Positions 15,375-23,690 of a DNA stretch of 48,015 nt are shown here, piece by piece. Where the stretch lies: contig QXXE01000029.1 of NCBI GenBank assembly GCA_009911355.1, positions 1 through 48,015 of the forward strand, given 5' to 3'. Positions within the stretch are counted from its first letter, which is position 1. Every line of letters starts with the position of its first letter. The notes beneath the pieces are model-generated. The model searched no databases. It had not been told where the DNA came from and worked only from the letters and a program-made list of their open reading frames with translations. A program made the position numbers and the translations under genes. The DNA is from Clostridiaceae bacterium. GTDB taxonomy: Bacteria > Bacillota > Clostridia > Oscillospirales > Butyricicoccaceae.

Positions 15375-16757
15375 ATGGTGTACACGTTCCGTGGCGGCAT
15401 CCATCCCGGCCCGCACAGCGACCCCGGGTACAAAGCCGCAACAAACACCAAGCCGATCGAGCTCCTGCCGGTACCTGACCAGGTCATTTTGCCGGTATCC
15501 ATGCACATCGGCGCCCCCGCGAAGCCCATCGTCCAGGTGGGCGACACCGTGGACCTGGGCCAGCCAGTCGCCGAAGCCGGCGGCTTCGTCAGCGCCCCCG
15601 TCCACGCGACCGTTTCCGGCAAGGTCGTTGCCATAGAGCCCCGGCTTCACGGCAACGGCAGCAAGGTCCTGTCGATCGTCATTGAAAACGACAAAGAGGA
15701 CCGCCTGCATGAATCGGTGCATCCCTACGACTTCGAGGCGATGAGCAACGAGGAACGCATCGAGCTGATCCGCTCGGCCGGTATGGTCGGCCACGGCGGC
15801 GCAACCTTCCCCACCCACGTCAAAATCCAGTCGGGCATCGGCAAGGTCGATACCATCATCGTCAATGCGGCAGAGTGCGAGCCCTACATCACAAGCGACC
15901 ACCGCCTGCTGCTCGAACGGCCCGAGGAGGTCGTCGGCGGCCTGAAAATGCTGGTCAAGATCCTCGGCGTGCAGACCGCGATCATCGGCATTGAGGAAAA
16001 CAAGGCCGACGTGTTCCCCGGCATCGAAAAGCTGATCGCGGGCGACCCCACGCTCAAGCTCTACCCGCTGAAGTGCAAATACCCGCAGGGCGCTGAAAAA
16101 CAGCTGATCAACGCCTGCACCGGGCGCGAGGTGCCCTCCGGCAAGCTGCCCGCCGACGCGGGCTGCGCGGTGTTCAACGTCGATACCGTCGGCGCAATCT
16201 ACCGCCGCTTCACGACCGGTATGCCGGTCATCCGCCGTGTCGTGACCGTCTCCGGCTCCGCAATCGCCGAGCCCAAAAACCTCGAATGCCGCATCGGCAC
16301 CCCGCTGGAAAAGCTGGTCGACGCCTGCGGCGGCTTCAAGGAAGCCCCCAATAAGCTGCTCATGGGCGGCCCCATGATGGGCGTGTCCCTGTTCTCGCTC
16401 GAGCCCCCCGTGATGAAGGGCACCAACGCATTCCTCGCATTCTGCGGCGAGGAGGACAAGCGCGTTGCCGACCCCTCCTGCATCCGCTGCGGCAAATGCA
16501 TCGGCGCATGCCCGATGCACCTGCTGCCGATGTATATGAACGTCTACGGCAAGCTCGAGGACTTTGACAAATCGGTCGAAGTCGGTATGCTCGACTGCAT
16601 CGAGTGCGGCTCGTGCGCCTATGTCTGCCCCGCCCGCATCCCGCTGGTGCAGCAGTTCCGCCTGACCAAAGGCAAGATCATGGCGAAACGCGCAGCCGAC
16701 CGCGCCGCTGCCGAAGCAAAAGCCAAGGCAGAGGCCGCAAAGGCCGAAGAAAAGTAA
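15375..16757 (+). CDS. rnfC: Rnf complex subunit C (RnfC)
   Basis: A 460-residue peripheral subunit that carries NADH/FMN and Fe-S clusters of the ferredoxin:NAD+ oxidoreductase. The start TFRGGIHPGPHSDPGY and GHGGATFPTHVK with NAAECEPYITSDHRL are the NADH/FMN-binding region; two ferredoxin motifs CIRCGKCIGACP and CIECGSCAYVCP lie near 375 and 415. The C-terminal Ala/Lys-rich tail is a short coiled extension. The ATG at 15375 sits after GAGAGGTG; an in-frame upstream ATG at 15357 has no ribosome site. First gene of the C-D-G-E-A-B operon that couples ferredoxin oxidation to H+ or Na+ export. Confidence 0.97.
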   Translation: MVYTFRGGIHPGPHSDPGYKAATNTKPIELLPVPDQVILPVSMHIGAPAKPIVQVGDTVDLGQPVAEAGGFVSAPVHATVSGKVVAIEPRLHGNGSKVLSIVIENDKEDRLHESVHPYDFEAMSNEERIELIRSAGMVGHGGATFPTHVKIQSGIGKVDTIIVNAAECEPYITSDHRLLLERPEEVVGGLKMLVKILGVQTAIIGIEENKADVFPGIEKLIAGDPTLKLYPLKCKYPQGAEKQLINACTGREVPSGKLPADAGCAVFNVDTVGAIYRRFTTGMPVIRRVVTVSGSAIAEPKNLECRIGTPLEKLVDACGGFKEAPNKLLMGGPMMGVSLFSLEPPVMKGTNAFLAFCGEEDKRVADPSCIRCGKCIGACPMHLLPMYMNVYGKLEDFDKSVEVGMLDCIECGSCAYVCPARIPLVQQFRLTKGKIMAKRAADRAAAEAKAKAEAAKAEEK

Positions 16758-16773
16758 GGAGGTACAAAAAGCG

Positions 16774-17775
16774 ATGTATGATTTAAGTAAAGTAGTCGTC
16801 ACCTCCTCGCCCCATATCAAATCGGATGAGGATACCCGCAGCGTCATGTTCGACGTGATCATTGCGCTGCTCCCGGCGCTGGCGGTGGCGTTCTATACCT
16901 TTGGCCCGCGCGCGCTGGTCATTACCGCGCTGACCGTCGCCGCGTGCGTCGTCAGCGAATGGGCCTACTGCCGCGTCACCGGGCGCGGCTGCACCATCGG
17001 CGACTGCTCGGCAATCGTCACCGGCCTGCTGCTCGCCTATAACGTCCCCGTGACCGCGCCCGTGTGGATGCCCGTCATCGGCGGCGTGTTCGCGATCATT
17101 GTCGTCAAAATGCTCTTTGGCGGCATCGGCAAGAACTTCATCAACCCGGCGCTCGGCGGGCGCGCGTTCATGATGGCGTCCTGGACGGCGCTCATGACCA
17201 GCTTCGTTGCCCCGCATACCAAGCTGAGCGCGATCGGCTCCACCGCCGACGCAGTTACATCCGCAACCCCCCTCGCAGCGCTCAAGAACGGGCAGCTGCC
17301 TGACGCTTCCATGCTCGACCTGCTGCTTGGGCAGCACGGCGGTGTAATCGGCGAAACCTGCGCCCTCGCGCTGCTCGCGGGCGGCGCCTACCTGCTGGTG
17401 CGCAAGGTCATCACCATCAATATCCCGGCGGCCTACATCCTGACCGTCGCCGTGCTGACCTTCCTGTTCCCGATGGGCGGGCAGCCGCGCCTTCTGTGGA
17501 TGCTGTCCCAGGTCTTCTCCGGCGGCCTGCTGCTCGGCGCGATCTTCATGGCGACCGACTACGCAACCAGCCCGGTTACCCCGAAGGGGCAGGTTGTTTT
17601 CGGCATTGGCTGCGGCCTGCTGACCGTGTTCATCCGCTACTTCGGCGGCTATCCGGAGGGCGTTTCCTATTCCATTCTCATCATGAACTCGCTGGTTTGG
17701 GCGATTGACGCGCACACCCATCCGCGCAAGTTCGGCTATCCCGCGAAAGCGGCCAAGAAGGAGGTGCAGGGGTAA
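16774..17775 (+). CDS. rnfD: Rnf complex subunit D (RnfD)
   Basis: A 333-residue integral membrane subunit with about nine hydrophobic segments. It carries a covalently bound FMN: the attachment motif TSATPLAAL is present, with Thr165 the likely flavinylated residue. GAPHTK-like loops and the SEWAYCRVTGRG segment also fit RnfD/NqrB. TAAGGAGG precedes the ATG 17 bases after rnfC. The stop overlaps the rnfG ATG by one base (TAATG), so expression is coupled. Role: part of the ion-conducting path. Confidence 0.97.
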   Translation: MYDLSKVVVTSSPHIKSDEDTRSVMFDVIIALLPALAVAFYTFGPRALVITALTVAACVVSEWAYCRVTGRGCTIGDCSAIVTGLLLAYNVPVTAPVWMPVIGGVFAIIVVKMLFGGIGKNFINPALGGRAFMMASWTALMTSFVAPHTKLSAIGSTADAVTSATPLAALKNGQLPDASMLDLLLGQHGGVIGETCALALLAGGAYLLVRKVITINIPAAYILTVAVLTFLFPMGGQPRLLWMLSQVFSGGLLLGAIFMATDYATSPVTPKGQVVFGIGCGLLTVFIRYFGGYPEGVSYSILIMNSLVWAIDAHTHPRKFGYPAKAAKKEVQG

Positions 17776-18338
17776 TGGCTGAGAAGAAAGGCAATGAAAT
17801 GGTACGCCTTTGCGTCGTACTGTTCCTGATTACGCTGGTCTCCGCATTGCTGCTGGGGTTCATCAACTCGGTGACCGCCCCGCAGATTGAGCTCAACAAG
17901 GAAAAAACCCGCGGCGAAGCAATGGCGCTGCTGATCCCGGACAGCGAATTCGAGCTGGTCGAGAAGGAAGTCGTATCCGACTCCGGCGCGCCGACGCTCC
18001 GGAACATCTATAAGGCGGTGCAGGGCGGCGAGACCGTCGGCTACTGCATGGAAGCCTATCCGTCCGGCTTCGGCGGCGAGCTGACCGTTGTAGTCGGCGT
18101 CCTCAAGGACGGCACCATCGCGGGCGCGCAGGTCACCAGCATGGCGGAGACCCCGGGCCTCGGCGCGAAGAGCCAGTCCGACTGGATCAACCAATATGCC
18201 GGCCTCGCGGCTGACGGCTCGCTGGCCGTCACAAAGGACGGCGGCACGGTTGTCCCGATCACCGGCGCTACCATCACCAGCCGTGCGGTCACGCTCGGCG
18301 TGAACACCGCGGCTTCCTACGCGGCGACGTTAGAATAA
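17775..18338 (+). CDS. rnfG: Rnf complex subunit G (RnfG)
   Basis: A 187-residue subunit with a single N-terminal membrane helix (about 11-31) and an extracytoplasmic FMN-binding domain. The flavinylation motif TGATITS is present with Thr166 the expected attachment site, preceded by the GFGGELTVVVGV and ETPGLGAKS blocks seen in NqrC/RnfG. Starts within the rnfD stop. It needs an ApbE-type flavin transferase, which is not in this window. Confidence 0.97.
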   Translation: MAEKKGNEMVRLCVVLFLITLVSALLLGFINSVTAPQIELNKEKTRGEAMALLIPDSEFELVEKEVVSDSGAPTLRNIYKAVQGGETVGYCMEAYPSGFGGELTVVVGVLKDGTIAGAQVTSMAETPGLGAKSQSDWINQYAGLAADGSLAVTKDGGTVVPITGATITSRAVTLGVNTAASYAATLE

Positions 18339-18351
18339 GGAGGTCAGCACC

Positions 18352-18972
18352 ATGGATTTTATGAAAGACCTGAAAAACGGCGTGCTGCTTGACAACCCCG
18401 TTTTCATGCAGACCATCGGCCTTTGCCCGACGCTGGCGACCACGACCTCGCTGTCGAACGCCATCGGCATGGGCGTTGCGGCGACGGTCATCCTGATCGC
18501 GTCCAACATCGTTATCTCGGCGCTGCGCAAGTTTATCCCGGATAAGGTGCGTATCGCGGCGTTCATCACGGTAATCGCGGCATTCGTTACCATCGTCGAC
18601 CTGTCGCTCCAGGCGTTCATCCCGTCGCTGGCAGCGTCGCTCGGCCTGTTCCTGCCGCTGATCGTTGTAAACTGCATCATCCTGGGGCGCGCGGAAGCCT
18701 ACGCTTCCAAGAACAAGGTGCTTCCGTCCGCGCTTGACGGCGTGTGCATGGGCCTCGGCTTTACCTTCGCGCTCGTCCTGATGGGCTTCCTGCGCGAGCT
18801 GCTCGGCGCGGGCACCATCGCCGCCGGGATCATCGGCGCCAACGGCATCATGATCCCCGGCCTGTCGGCCTATCCCGCGACGGTCATGATCCTGCCTGCG
18901 GGCGGCTTCCTCGCGATGGGCTTCATCTTCGCGGCGCTCCAGTACATCATGGCAAAGAAGGAGGGCAAATAA
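18352..18972 (+). CDS. rnfE: Rnf complex subunit E (RnfE)
   Basis: A 206-residue six-helix membrane subunit. GVLLDNPVFMQTIGLCPTLA at the N-terminus, IPSLAASLGLFLPLIVVNC in the middle and GRAEAYASKN after it are diagnostic of RnfE/NqrD. The conserved Cys in GLCPTLA and VVNCI correspond to the ligands of the intramembrane Fe-S cluster shared with RnfA. AAGGAGG precedes the ATG. Directly joined to rnfA (stop and start adjacent). Confidence 0.97.
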   Translation: MDFMKDLKNGVLLDNPVFMQTIGLCPTLATTTSLSNAIGMGVAATVILIASNIVISALRKFIPDKVRIAAFITVIAAFVTIVDLSLQAFIPSLAASLGLFLPLIVVNCIILGRAEAYASKNKVLPSALDGVCMGLGFTFALVLMGFLRELLGAGTIAAGIIGANGIMIPGLSAYPATVMILPAGGFLAMGFIFAALQYIMAKKEGK

Positions 18973-19590
18973 ATGAGCTTGGCATTCCCGGAAGCGATGG
19001 GCCTGGGCGAGATTTTCTCGCTGGCTGTCGCAGCGATCCTTGTTAACAACTATATCCTTGTCCAGTTCCTGGGCTGCTGCTCGTTCTTCGGCGTATCGAA
19101 GAAGACCGAGACGGCGGTCGGCATGGGCATGGCGGTTATTTTCGTCATGGCGCTTGCGTCTGCGGTGTCGTGGGCGGTTTGGTATTTCATCCTGCTGCCG
19201 CTCGACCTTGAGTACATGCAGACGATTGCGTTCATCCTCGTCATTGCGACGCTGGTGCAGTTTGTCGAGATGTTCATGAAGAAGTCGATGCCTGCGCTTT
19301 ACCAGGCGCTCGGCATCTTCCTGCCGCTGATCACCACCAACTGCGCGGTGCTCGGCGCGGCGATCACGAACATCGACAACGGCTATTCGTTCATCGGCTC
19401 GGTCGTTTACGGCGTTGCAGCCGGTATCGGCTACACGCTCGCGATCGTTATCTTCGCGTCCATCCGTGAGCGCCTGGACGCGACTGCGAAGTGCCCGAAA
19501 TGCTTCGAGGGCTTCCCGATCCAGCTGATCTCGGCGGCGCTGCTGGCGATGTCCTTTATGGGCTTCTCCGGCCTGAACCTGCCGCTGTAA
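18973..19590 (+). CDS. rnfA: Rnf complex subunit A (RnfA)
   Basis: A 205-residue six-helix subunit, the pseudo-symmetric partner of RnfE. NNYILVQFLGCCSFFGVSKK and LGIFLPLITTNCAVLGAAI are the family signatures; their Cys residues are the expected ligands of the membrane 2Fe-2S centre at the A/E interface. The ribosome site AAGGAGGG lies in the last codons of rnfE and the ATG follows its stop without a gap. Confidence 0.97.
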   Translation: MSLAFPEAMGLGEIFSLAVAAILVNNYILVQFLGCCSFFGVSKKTETAVGMGMAVIFVMALASAVSWAVWYFILLPLDLEYMQTIAFILVIATLVQFVEMFMKKSMPALYQALGIFLPLITTNCAVLGAAITNIDNGYSFIGSVVYGVAAGIGYTLAIVIFASIRERLDATAKCPKCFEGFPIQLISAALLAMSFMGFSGLNLPL

Positions 19591-19655
19591 GGCGCCCTCC
19601 CCGCTTATGGGGGAGGAAAGCCCACCCGATCTGTAATAAGGAGTGAAAACATACG

Positions 19656-20546
19656 ATGCAGAATATCATATTTGCGGCGGCTTCGCTGAGCATTATGGGC
19701 CTTTTATTCGCCCTCCTGCTTGGTTTTGCCTCCAAAATCTTCGCGGTCGAGGTCGACGAGCGCATCCCGCTGGTGCGCGAGTGCCTGCCGGGCGCGAACT
19801 GCGGCGGCTGCGGCTTCCCGGGCTGTGACGGCCTGGCGGCGGCGATCGTTGCGGGCACTGCGCCGGTCAACGGCTGCCCGGTCGGCGGCGCGGCGGCGGC
19901 CGAAAAGATTGCTAAGGTCATGGGCGTAGAGGCTGCGTCCGGCGAAAAGATGGTTGCGCATGTACATTGCAACGGCGGCTGCAACGCGGTCGACAAGGCG
20001 AAGTACGAAGGGCTTCAGGACTGCAACGCGGCGCTGCGTGTCGCGAGCGGCCCGAAGGAGTGTGCGTTTGGCTGCATGGGGCTTGGCTCGTGCGTGAAGG
20101 CTTGTGCGTTTGACGCGCTGCACATTGAGAACGGCACGGCGGTTGTCGATGCGGAAAAATGTGTTGCGTGCGGCAAGTGCGTTGCGACCTGCCCGAAGAA
20201 GCTGATCGACCTTGTCCCGGCGAAGAACACGGTGCATGTCAACTGCATGAACCGCGACAAGGGCCCGGCGGCGATGAAGGTTTGCTCGGTTGCCTGCATT
20301 GGCTGCAAGATGTGCGAAAAGACCTGTAAATTTGACGCGATCCACGTAGAGAACAACGTGGCGTCGATTGATTACAGCAAGTGCAAAAACTGCAAGATGT
20401 GCGCGAAGGCTTGCCCGAAGGGCTGTATCGAGCCTGTCCCGACCCCTGAGGAGAAGGAAAAGTTCGCGGCGATGCAGAAGGCGCAGGCCGAGAAGGCCAA
20501 GCAGGCGGCTGCGGCAAAGGCTGCGGCTGAGAAGCCTGCCGAATAA
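19656..20546 (+). CDS. rnfB: Rnf complex subunit B (RnfB), ferredoxin-accepting
   Basis: A 296-residue polyferredoxin that takes electrons from reduced ferredoxin. It has one N-terminal membrane helix (about 4-27), the 4Fe-4S loop LPGANCGGCGFPGCDGLA near 47, and several further Cys clusters (CAFGCMGLGSCVKAC, CVACGKCVATCP, CIGCKMCEKTC, CKNCKMCAKACPKGC). It ends in an Ala/Lys/Glu-rich tail much like that of RnfC here, perhaps a shared interaction or flexible element. TAAGGAG precedes the ATG, 65 bases after rnfA. Last gene of the operon; the modular repeat begins about 20 bases after the stop. Confidence 0.97.
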   Translation: MQNIIFAAASLSIMGLLFALLLGFASKIFAVEVDERIPLVRECLPGANCGGCGFPGCDGLAAAIVAGTAPVNGCPVGGAAAAEKIAKVMGVEAASGEKMVAHVHCNGGCNAVDKAKYEGLQDCNAALRVASGPKECAFGCMGLGSCVKACAFDALHIENGTAVVDAEKCVACGKCVATCPKKLIDLVPAKNTVHVNCMNRDKGPAAMKVCSVACIGCKMCEKTCKFDAIHVENNVASIDYSKCKNCKMCAKACPKGCIEPVPTPEEKEKFAAMQKAQAEKAKQAAAAKAAAEKPAE

Positions 20547-20564
20547 GCCGGGCACTTTTACGCA

Positions 20565-20695
20565 AGCTACTCTCCCAGGGGCTCTGCCCCTGGACCCCGC
20601 GCCTGCGCGGCGGGCGGTCCTCCGCGGACAGCGCCAAAGGGGCTTGCCCCTTTGGAATCCCTTTCATCGCCTGCGGGCGGGATTGCCGGGGGAGG
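20565..20695 (-). repeat. Dispersed GC-rich modular repeat
   Basis: In reverse orientation: GGCAATCCCGCCCGCAGGCG, hairpin cassette CCAAAGGGGCAAGCCCCTTTGG, GCGCTGTCCGCGGAGGAC, CGCCCGCCGCGCAGGCGCGGG and the palindrome AGGGGCAGAGCCCCT. It fills the gap between rnfB and the next gene and may serve as their transcription boundary. Confidence 0.88.
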
Positions 20696-20737
20696 GCTGA
20701 TTATGAAAATTCAGGAAGAAGGGGGGCAGGCTTTTTG

Positions 20738-21976
20738 ATGAAAGACCCTTATGGATACCGTCCTTATCGCGGCAGCCGGGTGCGCCGTCGTGGGATTATA
20801 ATCAACACGCTGCTCGGCATTGCGATTGCCGCGGCGGCGGTTTGGGTGCTTTGCCTGCTCCTTCCGTTGGACGAGGGCGGGCTGCGCTTCCCTGGGCAGG
20901 GGGAAGGTGGCAGCTCTGTATCGGACGGAACCGATACTGCGGATACCGAAGGGACGGGTCCCGCCGGTTCCCCGGGCCAGGACGCCCCAGGCGGCACCCC
21001 AGAAAACGGCACTGGCGGTGCGCCTGGCGGGGAGGGCACAGCAGGCCCCGAACCTGCAAAGCCCCTGGCCGGGCCACCCGCCGCTGCACCGGATAGCACC
21101 CAGGCGCCAGTGCGGTTTGGCCTCCGGAAAAACCCGGAGAAGGCCGAACCCCTTTGGGGCGCGCTGCCCAAGTCTCCCAAGGATAACCGGATGGTGCTGG
21201 TTTCGGCGGAGGACTTTGCCCGCGAAACCGACCGCCTGCTTGCGCTGTTTGAAAGCGGGGCGATTACTGGCGTTGCGGTCACTGTCAAGGATGAGCGCGG
21301 TGTGGTTTACTATCCGTCGGCGATCCCGGAGATCCAGGATAAACCGAGTATCCTCCAACCGGCCGGCGGCTTCACGGACGCGGTTTCCCGGCTGCGTTCG
21401 GGCGGCGTACCGCTGACGGCGGTGGTCTATACCCACTGCGACGACCGGTATTCGCGTATCGACGAGGATCTCGCGGTGCAGAATATCAACGGGGTCGGCT
21501 GGCGCGACGGCGCGATGCGCATTTACCTCGACCCGGCGGATGAGGAAGCGACGGCGTACCTTGCGGCGGTTGCCGCCGAGCTCGACGCGCTCGGTTTCCA
21601 GGAGCTGCTGCTGCGCGGCCTGGGCTACCCGTCCAGCGGATGGCTCGCCCGGATCGCCTATCCCGAGGACCGTTTCGGCACCGTTACCGGCTTTGTCGGC
21701 AAGGTGCGGGAGGCCGTGCAGACTGCGCGCGTCTCGGTATGGCTCGATTCCCCGGACTACGCGGTCAACAGCGACACCGGGCAGGCTGTGAAAGAGCTTT
21801 ATGAAACCGCTTCCAGGGTATTCGCGGAAGTCCCGGACGGCAGCAGCGCGCAGGCCCTTCAGGCGGGCGTCGCGGCGGCGGCTGGCGGCAGCGGCAAGCT
21901 GGTTGTATGCACCAGCGACACGCTGGCAGCGCTTCCGGCGGTACTGCTCGATGTGCCGCTCGGCCAGCTGTCGTAG
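20738..21976 (+). CDS. Membrane-anchored putative glycoside hydrolase-like (DUF4015-type TIM barrel)
   Basis: A 412-residue protein with an N-terminal membrane anchor (about residues 20-42), a Gly/Pro/Thr-rich linker to about 130, and a C-terminal domain. That domain resembles the DUF4015 putative glycosidase barrel: LRSGGVPLTAVVYTHCDD, then the strand RIYLDPADEEATAYLAAVAA and LDALGFQELLLRGLGYPSS, where the family has a 'GFDEIQFDYVRFP' segment. The catalytic Asp pair of that segment is replaced by hydrophobics here (LLLRGLGYP), so activity is doubtful. Start: ATG at 20738 rather than the TTG one codon earlier; ribosome site GGGGGG is 12 bases before. Family call is moderate. Confidence 0.55.
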   Translation: MKDPYGYRPYRGSRVRRRGIIINTLLGIAIAAAAVWVLCLLLPLDEGGLRFPGQGEGGSSVSDGTDTADTEGTGPAGSPGQDAPGGTPENGTGGAPGGEGTAGPEPAKPLAGPPAAAPDSTQAPVRFGLRKNPEKAEPLWGALPKSPKDNRMVLVSAEDFARETDRLLALFESGAITGVAVTVKDERGVVYYPSAIPEIQDKPSILQPAGGFTDAVSRLRSGGVPLTAVVYTHCDDRYSRIDEDLAVQNINGVGWRDGAMRIYLDPADEEATAYLAAVAAELDALGFQELLLRGLGYPSSGWLARIAYPEDRFGTVTGFVGKVREAVQTARVSVWLDSPDYAVNSDTGQAVKELYETASRVFAEVPDGSSAQALQAGVAAAAGGSGKLVVCTSDTLAALPAVLLDVPLGQLS

Positions 21977-22000
21977 CGGCGTAGTTCCAACTGAATAACA

Positions 22001-22039
22001 GCAGGGCTGGCCGCTGAACGGCTGGCCCTGCTTCCTTTT
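22001..22039 (+). terminator. Terminator after the glycosidase-like gene
   Basis: GCAGGGCTGGCCG (22001-22013) pairs imperfectly with CGGCTGGCCCTGC (22019-22031), followed by TTCCTTTT. Confidence 0.75.
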
Positions 22040-22071
22040 GCAAATTGATGGACTTTTTTCTGTACAGATGC

Positions 22072-22100
22072 TTGACAAAACCGTCTGCGGCGCGTATAAT
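22072..22100 (+). promoter_or_regulatory. Promoter of tRNA-Gly
   Basis: TTGACA (22072-22077), 17-base spacer, TATAAT (22095-22100), a consensus promoter 12 bases before the tRNA. Confidence 0.92.
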
Positions 22101-22111
22101 ATATCTTGTTC

Positions 22112-22185
22112 GCGGGTGTAGTTTAGTGGCAAAACTCCAGCTTCCCAAGCTGGCTATGAGGGTTCGATTCCCTTCATCCGCTCCA
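22112..22185 (+). tRNA. tRNA-Gly (anticodon CCC)
   Basis: 74 bases including an encoded CCA. Acceptor arm GCGGGTG (22112-22118) pairs with CATCCGC (22175-22181); anticodon arm CCAGC/GCTGG closes the 7-base loop TTCCCAA, giving anticodon CCC; T-loop GGTTCGATTCC is standard. It is transcribed alone from a consensus promoter and ends in a strong terminator. Confidence 0.97.
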
Positions 22186-22192
22186 AGGTATA

Positions 22193-22228
22193 AGCCCGTG
22201 CAGTGTTGATGGCTGCACGGGCTTTTGC
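22193..22228 (+). terminator. Terminator of tRNA-Gly, probably bidirectional
   Basis: AGCCCGTGCAG (22193-22203) pairs perfectly with CTGCACGGGCT (22213-22223), followed by TTTGCTTT. It can also serve the convergent HxlR gene. Confidence 0.9.
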
Positions 22229-22241
22229 TTTGCGCGGCAAA

Positions 22242-22607
22242 TCAGCTGCCGCTTTCCCCGGGAGGGACGCTGCCGCACCCCATTTGCTGGCCGTCCAGCC
22301 CGGCGAGGTACGCCTCGCCCCATTGGCACATCGCGTCCAGAACCGGGATGACGCTTTCGCCGAACGCGGTCAGTGAATACAGCGTTTGGGGCGGCTTTTC
22401 CGGGATCACCTCCCGGTGCACCATGCCGCAGCCCACGAGGTCGCGCAGCTGCTGGGACAGCATTTTAGGCGTTGCCTGGGGGATCTGCCGCTGTAGTTCC
22501 ATATAGTGCAGCGGGCGTTTCGCCAGGTGCCAGAGGATCAGCGGCTTATATTTCCCGCCGACCAGCGACAGGGTAGCCTCAACGGGGCAGTTAAATTGTG
22601 TTCGCAT
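22242..22607 (-). CDS. HxlR-family redox/aldehyde-responsive regulator
   Basis: A 121-residue winged-helix regulator. FNCPVEATLSLVGGKYKPLILWHL with Cys7 (the redox-sensitive Cys in HypR/YodB-type members), RQIPQATPKMLSQQLRDLV as the recognition helix and a wing ending LYSLTAFGES are clear. GTGAGGTGA precedes the ATG. It is divergent from a nitroreductase gene, the classic YodB/YodC- or HypR/HypO-like arrangement in which quinones or aldehydes relieve control of the reductase. An operator-like dyad lies between them. Confidence 0.93.
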   Translation of the reverse strand: MRTQFNCPVEATLSLVGGKYKPLILWHLAKRPLHYMELQRQIPQATPKMLSQQLRDLVGCGMVHREVIPEKPPQTLYSLTAFGESVIPVLDAMCQWGEAYLAGLDGQQMGCGSVPPGESGS

Positions 22608-22627
22608 GATGATCTCACCTCACAAAC

Positions 22628-22650
22628 AGTATAGCATGGCATGCCGGGTC
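22628..22650 (-). promoter_or_regulatory. Extended -10 promoter of the HxlR gene
   Basis: On the minus strand TGC then TATACT (22633-22628) gives an extended -10; the -35 is weak. Confidence 0.55.
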
Positions 22651-22674
22651 GGGAAAGGGCTCTCTTTTTGGGAA

Positions 22675-22693
22675 GTACCTTACAAAAAGGTGC
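22675..22693. promoter_or_regulatory. HxlR-type operator dyad
   Basis: GTACCTT (22675-22681), spacer ACAAA, AAGGTGC (22687-22693): an inverted repeat with one mismatch, of the GTACxTT form bound by YodB/HxlR-type proteins. It overlaps the region just upstream of the nitroreductase -35 (TTGCGC 22698). Confidence 0.6.
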
Positions 22694-22697
22694 CCTC

Positions 22698-22725
22698 TTG
22701 CGCCTGCTGGCGATTGTGTTAAAAT
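22698..22725 (+). promoter_or_regulatory. Promoter of the nitroreductase gene
   Basis: TTGCGC (22698-22703), 16-base spacer, TAAAAT (22720-22725). Confidence 0.6.
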
Positions 22726-22784
22726 CAGGTCAGGCGGCTGCTTGGATGCAGCCGGAAACCATCGGTTAGAAAGGACTGTTTTTT

Positions 22785-23303
22785 ATGGATTTTATCACGC
22801 TTGCCAAAACCCGCTGCTCTGTGCGCAGCTACGCCAGCCGGAAGGTCGAGCCTGAAAAGCTGGGCCGGATTCTGGAAGCTGCCCATGTGGCGCCCACTGC
22901 CGCCAACCTACAGCCGGTGCGGCTGCTTGCCGTACAAAGCGAAGAGGGCTTAGCGAAGGTCGGCAAGGCCGCCAACATCTACGGTGCGCCGCTTGCGGTC
23001 ATCGTCTGCGCTGACCACGGCAAGGCGTGGGTGCGCCCCTTCGACCGGAAGCAGACCGGCGATATCGACGCATCCATCCTGACCGACCATATGATGCTCG
23101 CGGCCACAGAGCTCGGTCTGGGCAGCGTATGGGTATGTTATTTCCAGCCGGACATCCTGCGCCGCGAGTTTTCCCTCCCCGCCAATTTGGAGCCGGTCAA
23201 CATCCTGGCGGTTGGCTATCCCGGCGAGGGGCTTGCAGACCCGGCGCGGCACAGCCGCACCCGTATCCCGCTGGACGAGCTGGTTTCCTACGAAACGCTG
23301 TAA
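22785..23303 (+). CDS. Nitroreductase-family FMN oxidoreductase
   Basis: A 172-residue short nitroreductase. TRCSVRSYASRKVEPEKLGR binds FMN phosphate, APTAANLQPVRLLAV is the second flavin motif, DASILTDHMMLAATELGLG the helix before the GxG, and ILAVGYPGEG the C-terminal strand. It should reduce quinones or nitroaromatics using NAD(P)H. AAAGGAC lies 9 bases before the ATG. Divergence from an HxlR regulator suggests induction by electrophile or disulfide stress. Confidence 0.93.
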   Translation: MDFITLAKTRCSVRSYASRKVEPEKLGRILEAAHVAPTAANLQPVRLLAVQSEEGLAKVGKAANIYGAPLAVIVCADHGKAWVRPFDRKQTGDIDASILTDHMMLAATELGLGSVWVCYFQPDILRREFSLPANLEPVNILAVGYPGEGLADPARHSRTRIPLDELVSYETL

Positions 23304-23328
23304 TGCTGCCCCGATCAAGGGATATGGC

Positions 23329-23361
23329 AAGGCTGCGGCTATCAAGCCGCAGCCTTCCTTT
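23329..23361 (+). terminator. Rho-independent terminator
   Basis: AAGGCTGCGGCT (23329-23340), loop ATCA, AGCCGCAGCCTT (23345-23356), then CCTTTT. Perfect 12-bp stem. Confidence 0.93.
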
Positions 23362-23690
23362 TGTAAAAGCCCGCTGCCGTCCAGCCGGGCGGAACCCCCA
23401 GCGGCAACATACTCACCCGACGGACCGGGCCCCCGGATTTGATCGACCGTTATGCGTTAAACGTTCAGGCTTGAGCTTTTTTCCCCTAAGAGCTTTGATT
23501 TTTGAGCCTTGAGCGTTCTGCTTTTTTCTTTTAGCTTTACAGCCCTTTGCCGCGCCTGCGGCGTCATCAAAGAAAGGTTTTCAGCACCTTTTATAAATGA
23601 GCGCACGGTTTTTTTAGTGTTTTACCTGCCTGACCGTGCAAACCAGGCAGGGAGCATGGTTTCGGGGTTTCGGGCGGCAGCAGGGAGGGG
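23362..23690. other. Intergenic, no gene; imperfect inverted repeat
   Basis: No coding region is supported. AACGTTCAGGCT near 23459 and AGCCTTGAGCGTT near 23506 are imperfect inverted copies around T-rich sequence. No transposase or known element is associated. Confidence 0.4.

Noticed and set aside
15372-16862. A 496-codon minus-strand frame opposite rnfC
   Set aside because: Shadow frame of rnfC, whose identity is certain.
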